From Nitrospirota bacterium (GTDB lineage Bacteria > Nitrospirota > Nitrospiria > Nitrospirales > Nitrospiraceae), in the NCBI GenBank assembly GCA_020027965.1, contig JAHRHE010000003.1, positions 1-62,516 on the forward strand: a DNA stretch of 62,516 nt, in the 5' to 3' direction. The position numbers and the translations under genes are program-made. Positions within the stretch are counted from its first letter, which is position 1. The number at the start of each line of letters is the position of its first letter. The notes beneath the pieces were generated by a model. That model had not been told where the DNA came from. It did no database searches and was given only the letters and a program-made list of their open reading frames with translations. This document shows positions 33,568 through 41,574 of the stretch, one piece after another.

Positions 33568-34002
33568 ATGGCTGAGGGCAAATCGGATTTTCTGTTCGGG
33601 CCGCAGAGTGGGAACGGTCGCATTCTGGTGGTGGATGACGAACCCGACGTCAGGAAAGTGATGCGGATGACGCTCCAGAAGGCGGGGTACGATGTGAAGG
33701 AAGCGGAGGACGGACAGAAGGCCATTGAAGTGATCAACACCGGCGACAACCGTCTGTTCCTTGACGCCATCATCTGCGATATCCGCATGCCGAAGATCAA
33801 CGGTGTGGAGGCGATCGCTTATTTCCGCAAAGAATACCCGCGCGTTCCCTTAATCGTCGTGACCGGATTCCCGGATGTAGAGATGGCAACGTCCTTCCTA
33901 AGACAGGGGATCGTGGATTACCTGGTGAAGCCGGTCGAGGGCGAAAAACTGAAGGCCGCTGTGGGCAAGGCGATGGAGCAGCGTGAAATCCACCGGCTCT
34001 AG
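33568..34002 (+). CDS. Single-domain response regulator
   Basis: A 144-residue receiver-only protein. The REC domain covers about residues 17-140: DDEPDV (acidic pocket at 23-24), the phospho-acceptor Asp71 in IICDIRMP, the switch Thr in VTGFPD, and Lys in YLVKPVEG. It has no output domain, so it works as a CheY-like carrier or intermediate. GGGAGG lies before the ATG. It lies 138 bp before a histidine kinase gene on the same strand and is likely part of the phosphorelay with it. Confidence 0.92.
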   Translation: MAEGKSDFLFGPQSGNGRILVVDDEPDVRKVMRMTLQKAGYDVKEAEDGQKAIEVINTGDNRLFLDAIICDIRMPKINGVEAIAYFRKEYPRVPLIVVTGFPDVEMATSFLRQGIVDYLVKPVEGEKLKAAVGKAMEQREIHRL

Positions 34003-34140
34003 ATCAGACGTCCCCCCTATGCACTCTTCCCGAGCCGGCGGAGGGGCCGCCTCGCCCCTTCGCTGAGAGGAGCGGCGCACCATCTACAGCGGGTCCCTCT
34101 CGGCCATGAGCCCTCGCCGCCTGGTCTAGTAAGGAGGTGT

Positions 34141-35193
34141 GTGGCTGTCGTGAATTTCCAACCGGCCAAAGTGGCCATTCTGGGGGCTGGGAAGGGAGGC
34201 ACCGCCCTCCTGGGGCTGTTCAGCCAGATTCCCGGCATCGAGATCATCGGCATCTCGGACAAGGACCGCGCGGCACCCGGGCTGAAGCTCGCCAGGCGTC
34301 TCATGATCACGGTCGCGGACCGGGTCACAGACCTCATCGCCGATCGCGGAGTCAATCTCATCGTGGACGTCACCGGCGATCCCGCCATGGTCCGGATCAT
34401 CGCCAAACATAAGCGACCGGGCGTCGAAGTCCTGGGCGGGGACGCTGCCAAGCTCCTCTGGAATCTGATCCAATACCAATCCACCCTGCAGGGGCAGTTG
34501 TTTCAAACCGAGAAGCTGGCCGCCATCGGCTCGTTTGCCGCAGGGATCGCCCATGACATCAATAATCCCCTGTACCTGATCATGGCCTTCGCGGAGCAGA
34601 TCCGGGAGGAACACGATGCGGCGACCATTCGAGAGCATGCCAACGAGATCATCGGGGCCGTCCGGCAGATCAACGCAATCTCCAAGGATTTGACGCAATA
34701 CGCTCGCCGCTCGACCGCGACCGACGCCGTCGCCGTGGACCTCAACCTCAAACTCGATGAGGCGCTCAAGATCGCCCGCTATGCCGCGGTCCTCCAGGAC
34801 CTGTCGGTGGTCAAGCAGTACGCCGACGAGCCCGTCGTGAAAGCGAACCCCGAGGAGATGCTCCACGTGTTCGTCAACCTCATTACCAACGGCGTGCAGG
34901 CCATGGAGGGCACGGGGACGCTTACCCTGGTCACGCGCTGTGAAGACACGAAGGTGACGGTCGCAATCTCCGACACCGGTTGCGGCATTCCCACGGACAG
35001 CCTGGATCGAATCTTCGACCCTCTCTTCACCACCAAATCGCCTGAGAAGGGTACCGGCCTGGGGCTGCACAATGTGAAGGTCATGGTGCAGAAACACAGC
35101 GGCACAATTTCCGTCGAAAGCGAAGTCGCCAAGGGCACGACCTTTCACCTGCTGTTTCCGCGGGCGGAGCCGCCCGCATCCCGGACCGCGTGA
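34141..35193 (+). CDS. Histidine kinase with N-terminal Rossmann-like region
   Basis: A 350-residue soluble kinase. Residues 10-115 resemble an NAD(P)-binding Rossmann fold rather than a PAS or GAF sensor: VAILGAGKGGTALL, then IIGISDKDR and VNLIVDVTGDP. The HisKA part has IAHDINNPL with the phospho-His near 138. The HATPase part has VNLITNGVQAM (N box), DTGCGIP and GTGLGL. No membrane segment is seen. The GTG at 34141 follows AAGGAGG by three bases, which is tight; the GTG at 34150 is an alternative. The stop overlaps the next kinase gene start by one base (TGATG), indicating coupling. Confidence 0.9.
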   Translation: MAVVNFQPAKVAILGAGKGGTALLGLFSQIPGIEIIGISDKDRAAPGLKLARRLMITVADRVTDLIADRGVNLIVDVTGDPAMVRIIAKHKRPGVEVLGGDAAKLLWNLIQYQSTLQGQLFQTEKLAAIGSFAAGIAHDINNPLYLIMAFAEQIREEHDAATIREHANEIIGAVRQINAISKDLTQYARRSTATDAVAVDLNLKLDEALKIARYAAVLQDLSVVKQYADEPVVKANPEEMLHVFVNLITNGVQAMEGTGTLTLVTRCEDTKVTVAISDTGCGIPTDSLDRIFDPLFTTKSPEKGTGLGLHNVKVMVQKHSGTISVESEVAKGTTFHLLFPRAEPPASRTA

Positions 35194-37655
35194 TGGATCG
35201 CCCAGACAATCAGCAGAACAGGCCGGCGCGCTGGGGGCTCAAGGGGAAGCTCATCCTCGCGATGCTGCTCGTGGGAGTGTTTCCCCTTCTTATCGGGCTG
35301 GTCATGGCGTTTCTCCAGGGGTCGCAGGAGATCCGCGAGGTCAATGGCGCAAGTTTTGAAGCGTTGGCGACGGAGACCGCGAGGAAGTTGGACCTGGTCC
35401 TGAGCGACGAGATCGCCAGAACCTCCCGGATCGCGAACGATCCGCTGATCGTGAGGGCGCTGGAGGACCGGCGGGATAGGGTCCAGGTTCTGAGCGAGCC
35501 AGCCCGTCAGACGCTCACCAAGAAAAGCGCGGGACAGTGGGAAGCCCGAGACCCTGCGTTCGTCAAGGCCGTGACTGAGGGCAGGCTGGCGTCGCTGCTG
35601 CGGCAATATTACACGGGATCGGAGCTGGAAACGGAACAGTCCTTGCCGATTGCGATTCGGGCGGCGACCAGGTCATTGTATGTCACCGACCTCACGGGCG
35701 GGCTGATCGCCAGCATAAACACCGCGGCCCCTTACCACAGCGCAGACTCGCCCTGGTGGCAAGGGGCATTCAACAAGGGCGTCGGCAAGCCCTACGTCGA
35801 AAACCTGGCCTTCGACGACAAGCTCGGTGTCTATACCTTTACCGTGTCCTTGCCCGTCATGGACGGCATCCGCTACCAGGCGATCGGCGTGGTGCATCGC
35901 GTGTATGACGCCAAGGAATTCCTGGCGCCCACGACGCATCCGATTCGGTTCGGGAAGACCGGCCATGCCATGTTGATCGATAGTGACGGAACCGTGCTGA
36001 GCTGCCCGATCCTCCCGACCGGCGTGCGCCTCGCGGACCCGGACTTGATTCCGCTGGTCACACAACCTCAGCCGGGGTGGGTCAAGGCCCCGAGTGACGG
36101 TCACGGCGGTCGGGACACCTCCATCATCGGGTTTGCCACGCTCCCGGAAACGAGCCGGATCACGCGTGGCTCCACCGGGCGCCTCTGGCACACGTTCGTT
36201 TGGCAGTCATCCGACGAACTCTTCGCCCCGGTCAAGCATCTCCTGACCTGGATCTCGGTCTTCGGGCTGATCGCCGTCGGGCTGCTCGTCTCACTTGGCT
36301 ATGTCGCCGCCGTCCGCATTGTCACGCCGATTCGCCGGCTTCAGGAAATCGCCAGGCTCATCGGTCGTGGCGCGCTGCGGGAGCCGATTCACATCAAGAC
36401 CGGCGACGAGATCGAGGATCTGGCGGACGAGATCGCCCGGATGAACGCCCAACTCGAGGTGGCCTTCGCCGGACTGACCGACCAGGTCGAACTGAAGACC
36501 CAGGAGGTCCAGTACCTCCAGAAGTCCACAGACCAGATCCTGGACGGCGTCCCGACCCCCATCATCATGCTGGACCAGGGCATGGGGGTGCAGTACATCA
36601 ACCGCGCCTCCAGGGACACCTTCAGCCTGAAGGACCTGGACCGAAATTCCGTCGGTCTCTTCGAGCTCCTGCCTCTCGATGATCCCTCGCGGGAGCGACT
36701 CCGGGAGGAATTCGACGCGTTGGTGAATGAGCCCGATCACGAGAGGGACGGCATGCCGTCTCTTCCTCGGGAACTCCGGGATCCGCTCGCGCCCCAGCGG
36801 GCCAGCGTGACCGATTCGGCGCGGAAAGAGCTCCACATCGGGTTGAGAGTCTATCGGTATGAGTGGTTCCAGAGCACCGGGCGCCCCGGAGAGGGACAGC
36901 GGATCGGACTGGTCCTCCGGGACACCACGGATGAAAGCCGGCTGCAAGACCAGCTGATCCAGGCGGAGAAGCTCGGCAGTCTGGGGGTGCTCAGCGCCGG
37001 GATCGGGCATGAGTTGAACAACCCTCTCTTCGGGATCCTCGGGCTGGGAGAGGCGATTCAGGATGAGACCGATCTCGACCAGGTGAGGTCCTATGCGCGA
37101 GACATCGTCCAGCACGGCAAGCGAATGGCCACGACGATTCGTGATTTCACGGGGCTTGCCCGCGCGGAGGGAATGGACCGGCAGGTGCAGGTGGATATCA
37201 ATGAGCAGCTGGATCAGGCCCTCAAGCTGGCACAACTGGCCCATGGAGGTGCCGGCTTGAACGTACAGACGAAGTATCAGCCCTTGCCCAAGACCCATGC
37301 CGTTCCCGAGGAGCTACGGCAGGTTTTCCTGAACATCATCGCGAACTCGGTCCAGGCGATGCAGGGCAAGGGGCTGCTCTCTCTGTTCACGGAAGCCAAA
37401 GAAGGCATGGTGGTGGTAACGATCCGCGATTCCGGTCCCGGGATTCCGAAACCGTACCTGCAGAAGATCTTCGACCCCTTCTTCACCACGAAAGGCCAGG
37501 GCAGCGGCACCGGACTGGGCCTTACGGTCGCCAATCGGATCATCACCAAGTATGGAGGCCACATTCAGATGGAGAGCGAAGAGGGGCACGGAACGCTCTG
37601 TCGTATCATGATTCCCGTTCACGGCCCATCTCACCCTCGGGGAGAATCAGCATGA
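35193..37655 (+). CDS. Membrane histidine kinase (dCache-like, HAMP, PAS)
   Basis: An 820-residue sensor kinase. Helices near residues 19-41 and 350-372 enclose a large periplasmic sensor (about 43-348) of Cache type. A HAMP domain covers about 372-425 (IVTPIRRLQEIARLIGRG). A PAS domain follows near 445-550. HisKA carries IGHELNNPL near 603, and HATPase has VFLNIIANSVQAM, DSGPGIP near 745 and GTGLGL near 771. It is coupled to the upstream kinase and to the haem protein gene downstream (ATGA overlap), so the haem protein could supply its signal. Confidence 0.92.
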   Translation: MDRPDNQQNRPARWGLKGKLILAMLLVGVFPLLIGLVMAFLQGSQEIREVNGASFEALATETARKLDLVLSDEIARTSRIANDPLIVRALEDRRDRVQVLSEPARQTLTKKSAGQWEARDPAFVKAVTEGRLASLLRQYYTGSELETEQSLPIAIRAATRSLYVTDLTGGLIASINTAAPYHSADSPWWQGAFNKGVGKPYVENLAFDDKLGVYTFTVSLPVMDGIRYQAIGVVHRVYDAKEFLAPTTHPIRFGKTGHAMLIDSDGTVLSCPILPTGVRLADPDLIPLVTQPQPGWVKAPSDGHGGRDTSIIGFATLPETSRITRGSTGRLWHTFVWQSSDELFAPVKHLLTWISVFGLIAVGLLVSLGYVAAVRIVTPIRRLQEIARLIGRGALREPIHIKTGDEIEDLADEIARMNAQLEVAFAGLTDQVELKTQEVQYLQKSTDQILDGVPTPIIMLDQGMGVQYINRASRDTFSLKDLDRNSVGLFELLPLDDPSRERLREEFDALVNEPDHERDGMPSLPRELRDPLAPQRASVTDSARKELHIGLRVYRYEWFQSTGRPGEGQRIGLVLRDTTDESRLQDQLIQAEKLGSLGVLSAGIGHELNNPLFGILGLGEAIQDETDLDQVRSYARDIVQHGKRMATTIRDFTGLARAEGMDRQVQVDINEQLDQALKLAQLAHGGAGLNVQTKYQPLPKTHAVPEELRQVFLNIIANSVQAMQGKGLLSLFTEAKEGMVVVTIRDSGPGIPKPYLQKIFDPFFTTKGQGSGTGLGLTVANRIITKYGGHIQMESEEGHGTLCRIMIPVHGPSHPRGESA

Positions 37656-38251
37656 TGCCGCCCAAGAGGAGTCAGAGAGCAGTCTGGTTGGACGTCCTGG
37701 CCGTGGTGATGATCGTCGCGGGGTCCTGGACGCTCTCCCACGGAGGCAAATCCGATGAAAGCGTGGCTCCCATCCCCGCAGAGAAGGTGGCGGACCTACT
37801 CCATGCCGTGATCGAAGCTGATCGAACCATCTATACCACTCACGTCGTGGAGCGCATGCAGGAGAAGGGGATTACCTTCGCGGCAGAACACTGGGAGCAG
37901 CGGAACGCCCTCCCGCTGCCGGCCCAGTTCCTGAAGCTCGCCGGCCGGCTGGCGGCGGAGAGCGGGATCGGGATTCGCTACGGGCTGATCAGCCTCTGGC
38001 CGATTCGAAGCGGGCCGACGACGGAGTTCGAGCGGAAAGGCCTCGAGGCCGTCCGGACTCATCCCGAACGTCCCGCCACGAGCGTGGTCACGAGCGGGCG
38101 GAAACGATATTTCCAGGCGATTTACGCGGACCGAGCCGTGTCGAAAGCGTGCGTGAGCTGTCACAACACCCATCTCCTGAGTCCGAAACGGGACTTTCAG
38201 TTGAATGACGTGATGGGCGGCATCGTGATCACCATCCCGCTCGACAACTGA
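37652..38251 (+). CDS. Tll0287-like (DUF3365) c-type haem protein, stand-alone 2
   Basis: A 199-residue membrane-anchored or exported protein paralogous to the 28892-29491 product. One N-terminal hydrophobic helix (LDVLAVVMIVAGSWTL) precedes the DUF3365 domain. The haem motif CVSCH lies near 165-169, followed by NTHLLSPKRDFQLNDVMGG. The start codon overlaps the kinase stop (ATGA), so it is translated with the kinase. A periplasmic haem protein following a Cache kinase suggests a redox- or ligand-sensing partner of the sensor. Confidence 0.88.
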   Translation: MMPPKRSQRAVWLDVLAVVMIVAGSWTLSHGGKSDESVAPIPAEKVADLLHAVIEADRTIYTTHVVERMQEKGITFAAEHWEQRNALPLPAQFLKLAGRLAAESGIGIRYGLISLWPIRSGPTTEFERKGLEAVRTHPERPATSVVTSGRKRYFQAIYADRAVSKACVSCHNTHLLSPKRDFQLNDVMGGIVITIPLDN

Positions 38252-38290
38252 GCCGACGACGCATCAGATGAGGTGGAAGTGGGGCTCCTG

Positions 38291-38596
38291 CTAGACCGCC
38301 TGTGTGCAGGGCAGGACGAACACGCGAATTGGGGTCTTCCCAGCCGGATGCGTCTTGATTTGCTCGTCACGAAAGGCCTTCAATTCGGCGACGATCTGGT
38401 CTGCGTGATCGTCCGGGAGCACCACCAGCACCATCTCGTTGAAACCGGGAAAGAACGGGGACCCTGTCACAGTTCCGGTCTCCCCCGAACCGATCACTTT
38501 GGGGATCACCGTGTAGGCCTTAATATCGCGATCTTTGAGAAAAAACAGCACCTTCTCCTCCAAGGTGTCCCGGAACACAATCATCAGCATCTTCAT
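38291..38596 (-). CDS. PII-like/CutA-like small signalling protein
   Basis: A 101-residue protein. The ATG at 38596 (MKMLMIVFRD) is preferred over the longer frame to 38620. The pattern is a ferredoxin-like alpha/beta fold as in PII and PII-like proteins: strand MLMIVF, helix EEKVLFFLKDRDI, strand KAYTVIPKVIGSGE (T-loop-like region), strand FNEMVLVVLP, helix DQIVAELKAF and strand RVFVLPCTQ. PII-like proteins bind adenylates or bicarbonate and regulate transporters; this partner is unknown. It is at the tail of the operon-free stretch after the haem protein, convergent with it. Confidence 0.65.
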   Translation of the reverse strand: MKMLMIVFRDTLEEKVLFFLKDRDIKAYTVIPKVIGSGETGTVTGSPFFPGFNEMVLVVLPDDHADQIVAELKAFRDEQIKTHPAGKTPIRVFVLPCTQAV

Positions 38597-38754
38597 CGAG
38601 CGTCCTCCCCATCCATTCACACGCGGACGGTCCGCTTCACAAGCTCCCTCTCCTCAGCCTCGGAGTGCACCTCCCCGTTCAGGCGGACGTCGAGCAATCG
38701 GTCTGGGTCGAATGACAAAGCTCAGCCTGCGATCGCTCGACCCAGAGGCTACCC

Positions 38755-38812
38755 CTCGACCCGGCTCGGGGCCTTGAGCCTGTCGAAAGGTCGACGGGCG
38801 AGCTCGGTCGAG
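38755..38812. repeat. Palindromic dispersed-type repeat (CTCGACC...GGTCGAG)
   Basis: CTCGACC and GCTCG at the left pair with CGAGC and GGTCGAG at the right around a centre containing GAGCCTGTCGAAAGGTC. One minus-strand frame reads PFDRLKAPS, one plus-strand frame GALSLSKG. These are the translations seen across bacteria where dispersed repeats with a TTCGACAGGCTCA core sit in open frames, so this is probably a copy of such an element. Confidence 0.6.
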
Positions 38813-38859
38813 TCGGGTGGTCGCGCGAAACCTCTAGTACAGAGACTCAGTCCAGAAGC

Positions 38860-38882
38860 GGGCTGGGGTAACTCCCCAGCCC
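38860..38882. terminator. Strong hairpin next to the zinc-finger membrane gene end
   Basis: GGGCTGGGG at 38860-38868 and CCCCAGCCC at 38874-38882 form a perfect 9-bp stem with a five-base loop. On the plus strand it is followed by TCTTTCTATTTT. It lies seven bases after the stop codon of the minus-strand gene at 38888. Confidence 0.6.
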
Positions 38883-38887
38883 TCTTT

Positions 38888-39283
38888 CTATTTTCGGTCG
38901 TCCTTCGGCTGGGACGTCCCTTGCTCACCTTGCAATGGGGCGCGGTATTTCCGACGCTGAAGATAGAACCAGGAGGCCCCAGCCGTGAGAATGGCCCCGA
39001 TCGAGAACAGAAAGAAATCCGGCCGGACCACGGTCCCGACAATCAGGAAGGCCAGCCCCACGGAGAAATAGAGCGCGCTGTAGATGGAAAGCGTGGAATC
39101 CCGTTTGTCGTATTCAATCTTTTCCTTCGCGATCATCTCCTGCATCCCCGCTACCTCGTTTTCACACTTGTTTTTGCAGGCGAGGCCGTGCGCCAGATCC
39201 ACCGCGCACTCCGGGCAGAGTCCTTTGCAGCAGAATTTGCAGATTCCGATCGCCTCACTGGGCGGATGGTAGAAGCATTTCAT
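38888..39283 (-). CDS. Zinc-finger membrane protein (B-box-like)
   Basis: A 131-residue protein started at 39283 (MKCFYHP). Residues 1-45 have Cys and His clusters (CFYHPPSEAIGICKFCCKGLCPEC and CKNKCENEV) typical of a B-box-like zinc finger in bacteria. Two helices lie near residues 66-82 (SALYFSVGLAFLIVGTV) and 88-105 (FFLFSIGAILTAGASWF). The C-terminal tail is basic. Function is unknown. The gene is on the minus strand, downstream of the glycosyltransferase gene by 42 bp, and may be co-transcribed with it. Confidence 0.78.
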   Translation of the reverse strand: MKCFYHPPSEAIGICKFCCKGLCPECAVDLAHGLACKNKCENEVAGMQEMIAKEKIEYDKRDSTLSIYSALYFSVGLAFLIVGTVVRPDFFLFSIGAILTAGASWFYLQRRKYRAPLQGEQGTSQPKDDRK

Positions 39284-39325
39284 GGCGAACTCCTGGGCCG
39301 AGCTTAACAAAATTCGCCACGTCTG

Positions 39326-40078
39326 TCAGCGGATATCCTGAAAGAAGGCCCGAGGCAGGACCGGAAGACGAAACTCCACGTGCAGGATGATGAGCAGGAC
39401 GCGGGCAAAGCTGCGCCACACGCCCATCTTCAGAAACTTGCGGGAATCGGTGAGCACCGGCGGCGCGAGCAGGACCGGGGTCACGACATGGACCAGCTTG
39501 TCGCAGAAGGAGACGTCCTCCAGGATTGGCTGATCCGGGAACCCGCCGAGCCGCTCAAAGAGCGCCCGCCGGACGAACATCGCCTGATCCCCATAGATGA
39601 TCCGGCTGCGCCGGCAGCGGAAATTGTCCAGAACGGACACCAGCCGTAGCCGCCAGTCCTCGCCCGAAAACCGGTGGAGAAAGCCCCCCGCCTGAATGGT
39701 GTGATCGGCCTCAAGTCCGTTGAGCCGCGCCAGCGCGCCCTCCGGCAGGAGCGTGTCGGCGTGCAGAAACAGGAGCCAATCGCCGCCCGCCTGCTTCGCG
39801 CCGGCGTTCATCTGTGACGCGCGGCCTCGTTTCGCTGACAAACGAATCAGATTTTGGATGTGAGGGACTTGCCACCCAACATTTTTAATTTTGAATTTTG
39901 AATTTTCAATTTCGCCAGGCGCCGCGAATCCGAAGGATTCGGCGACGGCCCAGGTCCGGTCAACGCTCCCCCCATCCACCACGATCACTTCGTAGTCGCC
40001 GGGTTGGCTAAGCAAAGCACGGAGCGTACCCGGCAGGGCTTGCTCCTCATTGAAGGTGGGAATAATGACCGAGATCAT
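39326..40078 (-). CDS. TIGR04283-type family 2 glycosyltransferase
   Basis: A 250-residue GT-A glycosyltransferase. It begins with ISVIIPTFNEE, has a nucleotide-sugar VIVVDGGSVDRT segment, RASQMNAGAKQAGGDWLLFLHADT (the metal-binding Asp) and a C-terminal GDQAMFVRR. This matches the TIGR04283 group, first described as radical SAM/selenodomain-associated transferase 2 and since linked to arsenosugar biosynthesis. A segment of about 14-16 extra residues (GEIENSKFKIKN...) lies in the usual short loop before RASQMNAGA; it is coded by a heptamer repeat (39887-39914). Confidence 0.85.
   Translation of the reverse strand: MISVIIPTFNEEQALPGTLRALLSQPGDYEVIVVDGGSVDRTWAVAESFGFAAPGEIENSKFKIKNVGWQVPHIQNLIRLSAKRGRASQMNAGAKQAGGDWLLFLHADTLLPEGALARLNGLEADHTIQAGGFLHRFSGEDWRLRLVSVLDNFRCRRSRIIYGDQAMFVRRALFERLGGFPDQPILEDVSFCDKLVHVVTPVLLAPPVLTDSRKFLKMGVWRSFARVLLIILHVEFRLPVLPRAFFQDIR
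39887..39914. repeat. Heptamer repeat AATTTTG type, inside glycosyltransferase gene
   Basis: Four seven-base units, AATTTTG, AATTTTG, AATTTTC, AATTTCG, fall in frame within the glycosyltransferase gene and encode EIENSKFKI on the minus strand. Confidence 0.85.
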
Positions 40079-40139
40079 GAGCGTCCTTCACCCCCATCCT
40101 CCCACCCCCGAGGGAGAGAGCAAGGGAGGGGGCTGATCC

Positions 40140-40787
40140 TTAGGAGGTGAGCCACGCCGGCAGATATGCCCTCGCGTCCGATGCCCAGGCGGAGGCATCT
40201 TCCTGAAGATCGTCGAACAAGTCGGCCAAGGTGGTCACCATGGCGTCCGCCAGCACCAGGTATTCACTCGCGCGGACGCGCGAGGCGCCCTGCGAGGTCT
40301 CGCCTCTGGCAAGGGCTCGCTCCAGCGCCCGGCAGCCGAACCCATGATGCGCCTCTTCCTGGTGCAGCAAGATCCGACGCAGGCGGCCGAAGGGGGCGTT
40401 CCGTTTGACCAATCCGGCTTCGATCCTCTTCAGGATCGCCTCGCCCAACCCCTCCAGGATGATCTGCTCGGCCAATAGTGTTTCCGCGAAATCGCCCCGG
40501 CGGAGCGCAGATTCGAGCAACAAGCGATAGCGCTCCAACGGCTCGAGCAACGGGCAAATCCCGAGGTGGCGCGGGGCCAGCCAGGCGATCGCGCCCTGAA
40601 ACGCCACCGCATGGTAGGCTTCCTGGCGGGCCTGCCCGAGGAGAAACCGGGACATTCTGGAATCCCCGCCCGCTTCCGATGCGAGCGTAGCCTGCGCTCG
40701 AGCACAGTCGTGGGCCACACGCTCGCCCTGCTCTAGGAATCGCAGGAGGCGGGCGATCGGGACGCGTTCGTCAGGAAGGACGACCAC
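40140..40787 (-). CDS. Ferritin-like (diiron carboxylate) domain protein
   Basis: A 215-residue helical protein. Two ExxH pairs and extra Glu fit a ferritin-like four-helix diiron site: GERVAHD with Glu22, QEAYH with Glu56 and His59, AEQIILEGLGE with Glu107 and Glu112, and HQEEAHHGF with Glu145 and His148. Such proteins bind iron or act as hydroxylases/oxidases. No membrane helix is seen. Its ATG at 40787 lies 17 bases inside the upstream DUF547 gene end, so translation is coupled. Confidence 0.75.
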   Translation of the reverse strand: MVVLPDERVPIARLLRFLEQGERVAHDCARAQATLASEAGGDSRMSRFLLGQARQEAYHAVAFQGAIAWLAPRHLGICPLLEPLERYRLLLESALRRGDFAETLLAEQIILEGLGEAILKRIEAGLVKRNAPFGRLRRILLHQEEAHHGFGCRALERALARGETSQGASRVRASEYLVLADAMVTTLADLFDDLQEDASAWASDARAYLPAWLTS

Positions 40788-41574
40788 CGAGGACCTCCGG
40801 GCTGGGAGTAGGACCGTTCAGTCGCCAGTCGTACTCCAGGAACTCGACCTTATAAGACGTCGTCTCCAGCTCGCGCGCCAGTACCGGGTCAGCCACGTAG
40901 CGCCGGACGTAGTTGATTAGCGACCCGGAATGGGCCACGAAGTCCTCCTTGAACCAACTGAAGATCATCGAGAGCCTGGCGATCTTCTTGTCACGATCGA
41001 ATTGATTGCGGGTTGGATCGTTGATGAAGCCCCTGGCGCTGTCTTCCAGTTGCCGCTCCAGTTTGTCCCCCGTGTAGGCCCAGGACCGGAGCTTGGGGCA
41101 GGACTGCGAGGCGCATACGATGGCGAAGTGAATGCGAGGCTCCCGGAAGTCGGGGATCAGCAGCTTCCGCTCCAAATCATAGAGATTGATGACCCGCCCA
41201 CCGACCTCGTACTCGCGGGCAATAAAGTAGCGGTACCTCCCGAACAGGGTCATCGGAGAATAGCCTTCCAGGATGCCCTTGATCGCGAAGGCATTGTACG
41301 CGTTGATCCAGAACGCGAGGCGGTCTTCTCGGGCGAGCAAGCTGGTCGGGTCCACCCGATCCAACTGACGAAGGTATGTCCCCAACCTGGGCTCGGTCGC
41401 CAAGGCCGGATAGTTGACCACACCGTCCTTCACGTGTTCACGAAGCGTCTCCTCCCATGCCTGATGGGAGAACGACTGTGCTGGAATCGGCTCCTCCGGG
41501 TTGAACGACTTCGGAACCGTCGAGCAGCCGACCAGGAGAACCATCGCGATTACAAGGCTCAGGCAGCGAATCAT
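40771..41574 (-). CDS. DUF547 lipoprotein
   Basis: A 267-residue lipoprotein with a signal peptide ending VLLVGCS (lipobox Cys at 17). The DUF547 domain follows: WEETLREHVKDGVVNYPAL, then DRLAFWINAYNAFAIKGIL and the HFAIVCASQSCPKLR segment, which holds Cys and His. Function of DUF547 is unknown. It overlaps the radical SAM gene (ATGA) upstream and the ferritin-like gene downstream, so these three form one operon. Confidence 0.9.
   Translation of the reverse strand: MIRCLSLVIAMVLLVGCSTVPKSFNPEEPIPAQSFSHQAWEETLREHVKDGVVNYPALATEPRLGTYLRQLDRVDPTSLLAREDRLAFWINAYNAFAIKGILEGYSPMTLFGRYRYFIAREYEVGGRVINLYDLERKLLIPDFREPRIHFAIVCASQSCPKLRSWAYTGDKLERQLEDSARGFINDPTRNQFDRDKKIARLSMIFSWFKEDFVAHSGSLINYVRRYVADPVLARELETTSYKVEFLEYDWRLNGPTPSPEVLGGRPS

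Larger units (their letters stand above)
38597..38887. other. Intergenic stretch with palindromic dispersed repeat
   Basis: No gene is found. It holds a palindromic dispersed-type repeat at 38755-38812 and a GGGCTGGGG/CCCCAGCCC hairpin at 38860-38882, the latter just beyond the stop of the zinc-finger membrane protein gene. Confidence 0.55.
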
